Positions 6,724 through 9,012 of a DNA stretch of 9,012 nucleotides are shown here, in pieces. This DNA is from an uncultured Rhizobiaceae group bacterium (lineage in GTDB: Bacteria; Pseudomonadota; Alphaproteobacteria; Rhizobiales; Rhizobiaceae). The DNA lies in NCBI GenBank assembly GCA_937923355.1, contig CALAIO010000264.1:1-9012 (forward strand), given 5' to 3'. The translations under genes and the position numbers were made by a program. The notes under the pieces were generated by a model. That model was not told the DNA's origin, made no database searches, and worked only from the letters and a program-made list of their open reading frames with translations. Position 1 is the first letter of the stretch. Each line of letters starts with the position of its first letter.

Positions 6724-6795
6724 AAGGGACTAGCTCAATCTGTATAGAATTACAGCACTTGGATTGTGAAGGTTAAAATTTTTCGTCCCTGACCA
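6724..6795 (+). ncRNA. Degenerate tRNA-like RNA (72 nt) with 3' CCA
   Basis: The element has the top half of a tRNA in exact register. AAGGGAC (6724-6730) faces GTCCCTG (6785-6791), pairing at six of seven positions (the first is A-G). T8-A9 and GCTC follow at 6731-6736 as in a D arm. A T-arm-like hairpin, GAAGG (6768-6772) / TTTTC (6780-6784), has three Watson-Crick and two G-U pairs and a 7-nt loop TTAAAAT that keeps T54, T55, A58 and a pyrimidine at 60. A73 and CCA (6793-6795) end it. The lower half is degenerate: the GAGC strand of the D arm is missing and the middle instead can pair CAATC (6736-6740) with GATTG (6762-6766), or form CTGTA/TACAG (6740-6744/6751-6755). GGATTGTGA (6761-6769) resembles a tRNA-His anticodon loop. 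It lies five bases before tRNA-Asn. It could be a decayed tRNA or a functional tRNA mimic; it should not decode. Confidence 0.6.
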
Positions 6796-6800
6796 AATAA

Positions 6801-6876
6801 TCGGCTGTAGCTCAATTGGTAGAGCACCTCGCTGTTAACGAGGGGATTACAGGTTCGATTCCTGTCAGCCGAGCCA
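6801..6876 (+). tRNA. tRNA-Asn (anticodon GTT)
   Basis: A complete 76-nt cloverleaf. Acceptor TCGGCTG (6801-6807) pairs with CAGCCGA (6866-6872); D stem GCTC/GAGC; anticodon stem CCTCG/CGAGG with loop CTGTTAA, anticodon GTT at 6834-6836; five-base variable loop; T stem ACAGG/CCTGT with loop TTCGATT; discriminator G73 and an encoded CCA (6874-6876). All stems are fully Watson-Crick and G73 with GUU fits asparaginyl-tRNA synthetase identity. It lies between a tRNA-like element and rtcB, whose ATG is only 29 bases after the CCA, so the two are probably co-transcribed and separated by tRNA processing. Its stem sequences do not look like the usual alphaproteobacterial tRNA-Asn as I remember it, suggesting an extra, operon-specific copy. 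Confidence 0.96.
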
Positions 6877-6895
6877 GATAAATATGTATGAGAAT

Positions 6896-6901
6896 GGAAA
6901 G
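6896..6901 (+). promoter_or_regulatory. Ribosome binding site selecting the rtcB start at 6906
   Basis: GGAAAG precedes the ATG at 6906 with suitable spacing. An earlier in-frame ATG at 6888 lies 12 bases after the tRNA 3' end and has no Shine-Dalgarno sequence; a site there would fall within the tRNA. The start at 6906 is therefore preferred. Confidence 0.65.
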
Positions 6902-6905
6902 TAAA

Positions 6906-8330
6906 ATGACTAAAGCAGAATTAACCACCCAAACCCTTACCAGCGAAATGCTTGGTATTTGGGGCCACGAACCAGGGAAAGCCTTCGGCGCAGCTTTGCG
7001 TGATGGCAATGCTGCATTAATGGAAGGTAAAACATTGGATGAAGTGCGCAACATGCTTGAAAGTTACAAACCTGATCCGGTTATTCCTATACATGACACG
7101 GGTGCAATTGCCTTTCATTCCAACATAACACCTGAAGGTGAGGATGAAGAAGAAAACGTTAAATCCGTAAAACAGCATATGACTGCTTTGATGCGCACAC
7201 CAACAGTTGTATCTGGAGCAATCATGCCAGATGCTTGTCCTGCAGGTCCTTTAGGCACAATTCCAGTCGGAGGTGTCGTTGCAACAAAGAATGCAATCCA
7301 TCCAGGAATGCATTCTGCTGATATCTGTTGTTCTGTCATGATGACTGACTTAGGGCACGAAGACCCAAAAGCGGTATTGGACGCAGCGCAAAAAGTAACA
7401 CATTTTGGCCCAGGCGGCAGACCAAACGGAAGTCGCTTTACTGTCTCATTGGAATTACTGGATCAATTCAGGGAAAACCGTTTTTTGAACAACCCTAAAA
7501 TTATGCGTATGGCGCAGGAACACATGGGAACACAAGGTGACGGCAATCATTTCATGTTTGTTGGAACTTCCAGAAACACTGGGAAGACGGCTATAGTTAC
7601 ACATCATGGCTCACGTGGCCCAGGTGCAATGCTTTACAAAAGAGGTATGGAAATTGCGGAAAAATTCCGTAAGAGATTATCCCCTGCCACCCTGAAGCAA
7701 AATGCTTGGATCCCTGCCGACACAGAAACTGGACAGGCATATTGGGAAGCTTTGCAACTTATTCGTAAGTGGACAAAAGCCAACCATAATGCACTGCACC
7801 AGGCAACTTGTGACGCTTTGGGAATCAAACACCAATTCAGGTTCTGGAATGAACATAACTTTGTTTTCAAAAGAGATGACCTTTTCTATCATGGTAAAGG
7901 CGCCACACCTGCATGGGATGAATATGCAGCAGATAGCTGCGGACTGACGCTAATCCCGTTAAACATGTCAGAACCTGTACTCGTGGTGAGAGGTAATGAC
8001 ACCGATCATGGATTGGGTTTCAGCCCACACGGTGCAGGCAGGAATTTCTCACGGACTGAGCATAAAAGACGTAACAGTCAGCTTACACCAGAAGAAATGC
8101 TGAAAATGGAAACCGAAGGGTTGGACATTCGCTTCTTCGAAGGAAAAATCGACATGTCAGAGTTACCCTCAGGTTATAAAAACGCTGAAGCCGTAGTAGC
8201 TCAAATCAAAGAGTATGAGCTGGCAGAGATTGAAGATTATATTGATCCATTCGGTTGCATAATGGCAGGAGACATTGAACCATTTTGGCTTCAACGCAAA
8301 AAAGGCAAAATGACAGGACGCGGAAGATAA
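6906..8330 (+). CDS. rtcB: RtcB-family RNA ligase (3'-phosphate/5'-OH), divergent lineage
   Basis: A 474-residue RtcB, longer than the 408 of E. coli. RtcB joins RNA 3'-phosphate or 2',3'-cyclic phosphate ends to 5'-OH ends using GTP and manganese. The metal and guanylylation residues of E. coli (C78, H168, H185, H281, H337) correspond to C142 (ADICCS), H215 (GDGNHF), H233 (THHGSRG), H317 (EHNFV) and H375 (SPHGAGR), so catalysis looks possible. Several surrounding motifs are changed: MPDxH is MPDAC, DIGCGM is DICCSV, the acidic residue after GNHF is replaced (GNHFMF), RKGA is GKGA, and PGSMG is PLNMSE. An extra N-terminal region of about 100 residues and a basic C-terminal tail (RKKGKMTGRGR) are present. 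It is preceded by tRNA-Asn and divergent from rtcR. No rtcA follows, so 3'-phosphate recyclisation is not encoded here. Confidence 0.9.
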   Translation: MTKAELTTQTLTSEMLGIWGHEPGKAFGAALRDGNAALMEGKTLDEVRNMLESYKPDPVIPIHDTGAIAFHSNITPEGEDEEENVKSVKQHMTALMRTPTVVSGAIMPDACPAGPLGTIPVGGVVATKNAIHPGMHSADICCSVMMTDLGHEDPKAVLDAAQKVTHFGPGGRPNGSRFTVSLELLDQFRENRFLNNPKIMRMAQEHMGTQGDGNHFMFVGTSRNTGKTAIVTHHGSRGPGAMLYKRGMEIAEKFRKRLSPATLKQNAWIPADTETGQAYWEALQLIRKWTKANHNALHQATCDALGIKHQFRFWNEHNFVFKRDDLFYHGKGATPAWDEYAADSCGLTLIPLNMSEPVLVVRGNDTDHGLGFSPHGAGRNFSRTEHKRRNSQLTPEEMLKMETEGLDIRFFEGKIDMSELPSGYKNAEAVVAQIKEYELAEIEDYIDPFGCIMAGDIEPFWLQRKKGKMTGRGR

Positions 8331-8342
8331 CTTCCGCGTTTT
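8318..8342 (+). terminator. Intrinsic terminator with the rtcB stop codon in its loop
   Basis: ACGCGGAAG (8318-8326) pairs perfectly with CTTCCGCGT (8331-8339). The four-base loop ATAA contains the TAA stop of rtcB, and the stem is followed by a short T run (TTTT, 8339-8342). The last rtcB codons (GRGR) thus double as the terminator stem. The short U tract makes termination efficiency uncertain, but the 9-bp GC-rich stem with a tetraloop is strong. Confidence 0.72.
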
Positions 8343-8439
8343 GCGCACATAAACTAATCAAAGAAGTTTCCCCCTAGCCAAATGCACCAAATCCCTTTAT
8401 TGGCTTCATCAAGAATCTATTCATCCTTGAAAGACCAAA

Positions 8440-9012
8440 ATGGTAAAATCCACCTTCGCAGCTTTTGCTGAACGCTTGTCTATTGGTGAGAACCGTCGAG
8501 CAGCCGTTGAAACCTTCACGCCCAATCGCATTAAGATAGAAGTTCTATCCGGTTTGACAGTTGCATTGGCGCTTGTGCCGGAAGCTGTGGCCTTTGCTTT
8601 TGTGGCAGGGGTTGAGCCGCTTGTCGGACTTTATGCAGCCTTTATCGTTGGTCTGATCACAGCTGTATTCGGCGGTCGCCCGGGCATGATTTCTGGTGCA
8701 ACAGGTGCGCTTGCAGTGGTGATGGTTTCGCTTGTTGCAATGCACGGTGTTGAATATCTTTTCGCAACTGTCGTCCTGATGGGCATCATGCAAATTCTGG
8801 CGGGGATATTCAGGCTCGGAAAATTCATTCGCCTTGTGCCTCATCCCGTTATGCTTGGGTTTGTGAACGGCCTTGCAATTGTTATTTTCCTGGCACAACT
8901 TTCGCAGTTTAAAACAGCTGGCCCAGATGGAACACAAGTCTGGATGGATGGCATTCCGCTTATTCTGACATTGGCACTCGTCTGTCTGACCATGAGCATT
9001 ATTTGGGTATTT
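8440..9012 (+). CDS. SulP-family inorganic anion transporter, 5' part
   Basis: The reading frame opens at ATG 8440 and is still open at the window edge after 191 residues; the full family length is about 500 or more. After a short cytoplasmic N-terminus the sequence [20 protein letters not shown] (38-57) followed by [20 protein letters not shown] (59-78) and [20 protein letters not shown] (79-98) matches the conserved first transmembrane segments of SulP/SLC26 transporters, with [21 protein letters not shown] (134-154) as a further hallmark. These proteins move sulfate, bicarbonate or other anions across the inner membrane. The substrate and the presence of a C-terminal STAS domain cannot be judged from this fragment. 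The upstream ribosome site is weak (GAAAG). It follows the rtcB terminator and is probably a separate unit; the 97 bases between hold only a weak AGCCAA/TTGGCT repeat. Confidence 0.9.
   Translation, partial: MVKSTFAAFAERLSIGENRRAAVETFTPNRIKIEVLSGLTVALALVPEAVAFAFVAGVEPLVGLYAAFIVGLITAVFGGRPGMISGATGALAVVMVSLVAMHGVEYLFATVVLMGIMQILAGIFRLGKFIRLVPHPVMLGFVNGLAIVIFLAQLSQFKTAGPDGTQVWMDGIPLILTLALVCLTMSIIWVF

Noticed and set aside
6753..6768. Degenerate sigma54-like element CAGCAC-N5-TTGTG
   Set aside because: The invariant GG and GC dinucleotides are AG and GT, and the site lies inside the tRNA-like element, so it is more simply explained as tRNA-derived sequence.
6801..6876. tRNA-Asn as an integration (att) site for a mobile island carrying rtcB
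   Set aside because: No integrase and no second copy of the tRNA 3' end is seen in the window; the gene is complete and close-packed with rtcB.
6812..7054. Minus-strand open reading frame across tRNA-Asn and the rtcB start
   Set aside because: Its ending (TGIEPVIPSLTARCSTN region) is the typical spurious translation of an antisense tRNA, and the rest is antisense to rtcB.
8545..8937. Minus-strand reading frames of 130 and 65 codons opposite the SulP gene
   Set aside because: Composition is rich in H, C, N and K with no family resemblance; the plus strand encodes clear SulP membrane segments.

Overview
The window looks like chromosomal DNA of a fairly low-GC alphaproteobacterium, possibly a marine member of the Hyphomicrobiales or a relative. 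This rests on the RHH_4-type ribbon-helix-helix protein (typical of Alphaproteobacteria), the general style of the proteins, and Shine-Dalgarno-led genes; no species can be named from sequence alone. No insertion sequence, phage gene, CRISPR array or replication origin is visible.

Left part (1-4877): a membrane PH-domain (bPH2/DUF304-type) protein on the minus strand is divergent from a secreted PQQ-dependent aldose dehydrogenase of the YliI/Asd family. Next come a small ribbon-helix-helix regulator with a near-consensus sigma70 promoter and an overlapping palindrome, a glyoxalase I (gloA), and a two-gene membrane or periplasmic oxidoreductase: a Tat-exported gluconate-2-dehydrogenase-subunit-3-like protein followed by a GMC flavoprotein with a three-cysteine cluster motif. 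A strong intrinsic terminator closes this block. The theme is periplasmic sugar or alcohol oxidation plus aldehyde detoxification.

Central part (4874-8342): a compact RNA-repair locus. rtcR (minus strand) is divergent from a transcription unit that appears to contain two hairpins, a degenerate tRNA-like RNA with a 3' CCA (6724-6795), a complete tRNA-Asn(GUU) (6801-6876) and the RNA ligase gene rtcB, closed by a terminator hairpin whose loop contains the rtcB stop codon. No rtcA is present in the window. RtcR keeps its CARF sensor, Walker motifs and arginine-finger region, but the GAFTGA loop that normally contacts sigma54 is replaced (SGLANT), and no GG-N10-GC sigma54 promoter is visible between rtcR and rtcB. 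The locus may therefore be a non-sigma54 version of RtcR control, with tRNA-like and tRNA molecules built into the repair operon. This is the most interesting part of the window.

Right edge (8440-9012): the start of a SulP-family anion transporter, cut by the window end.
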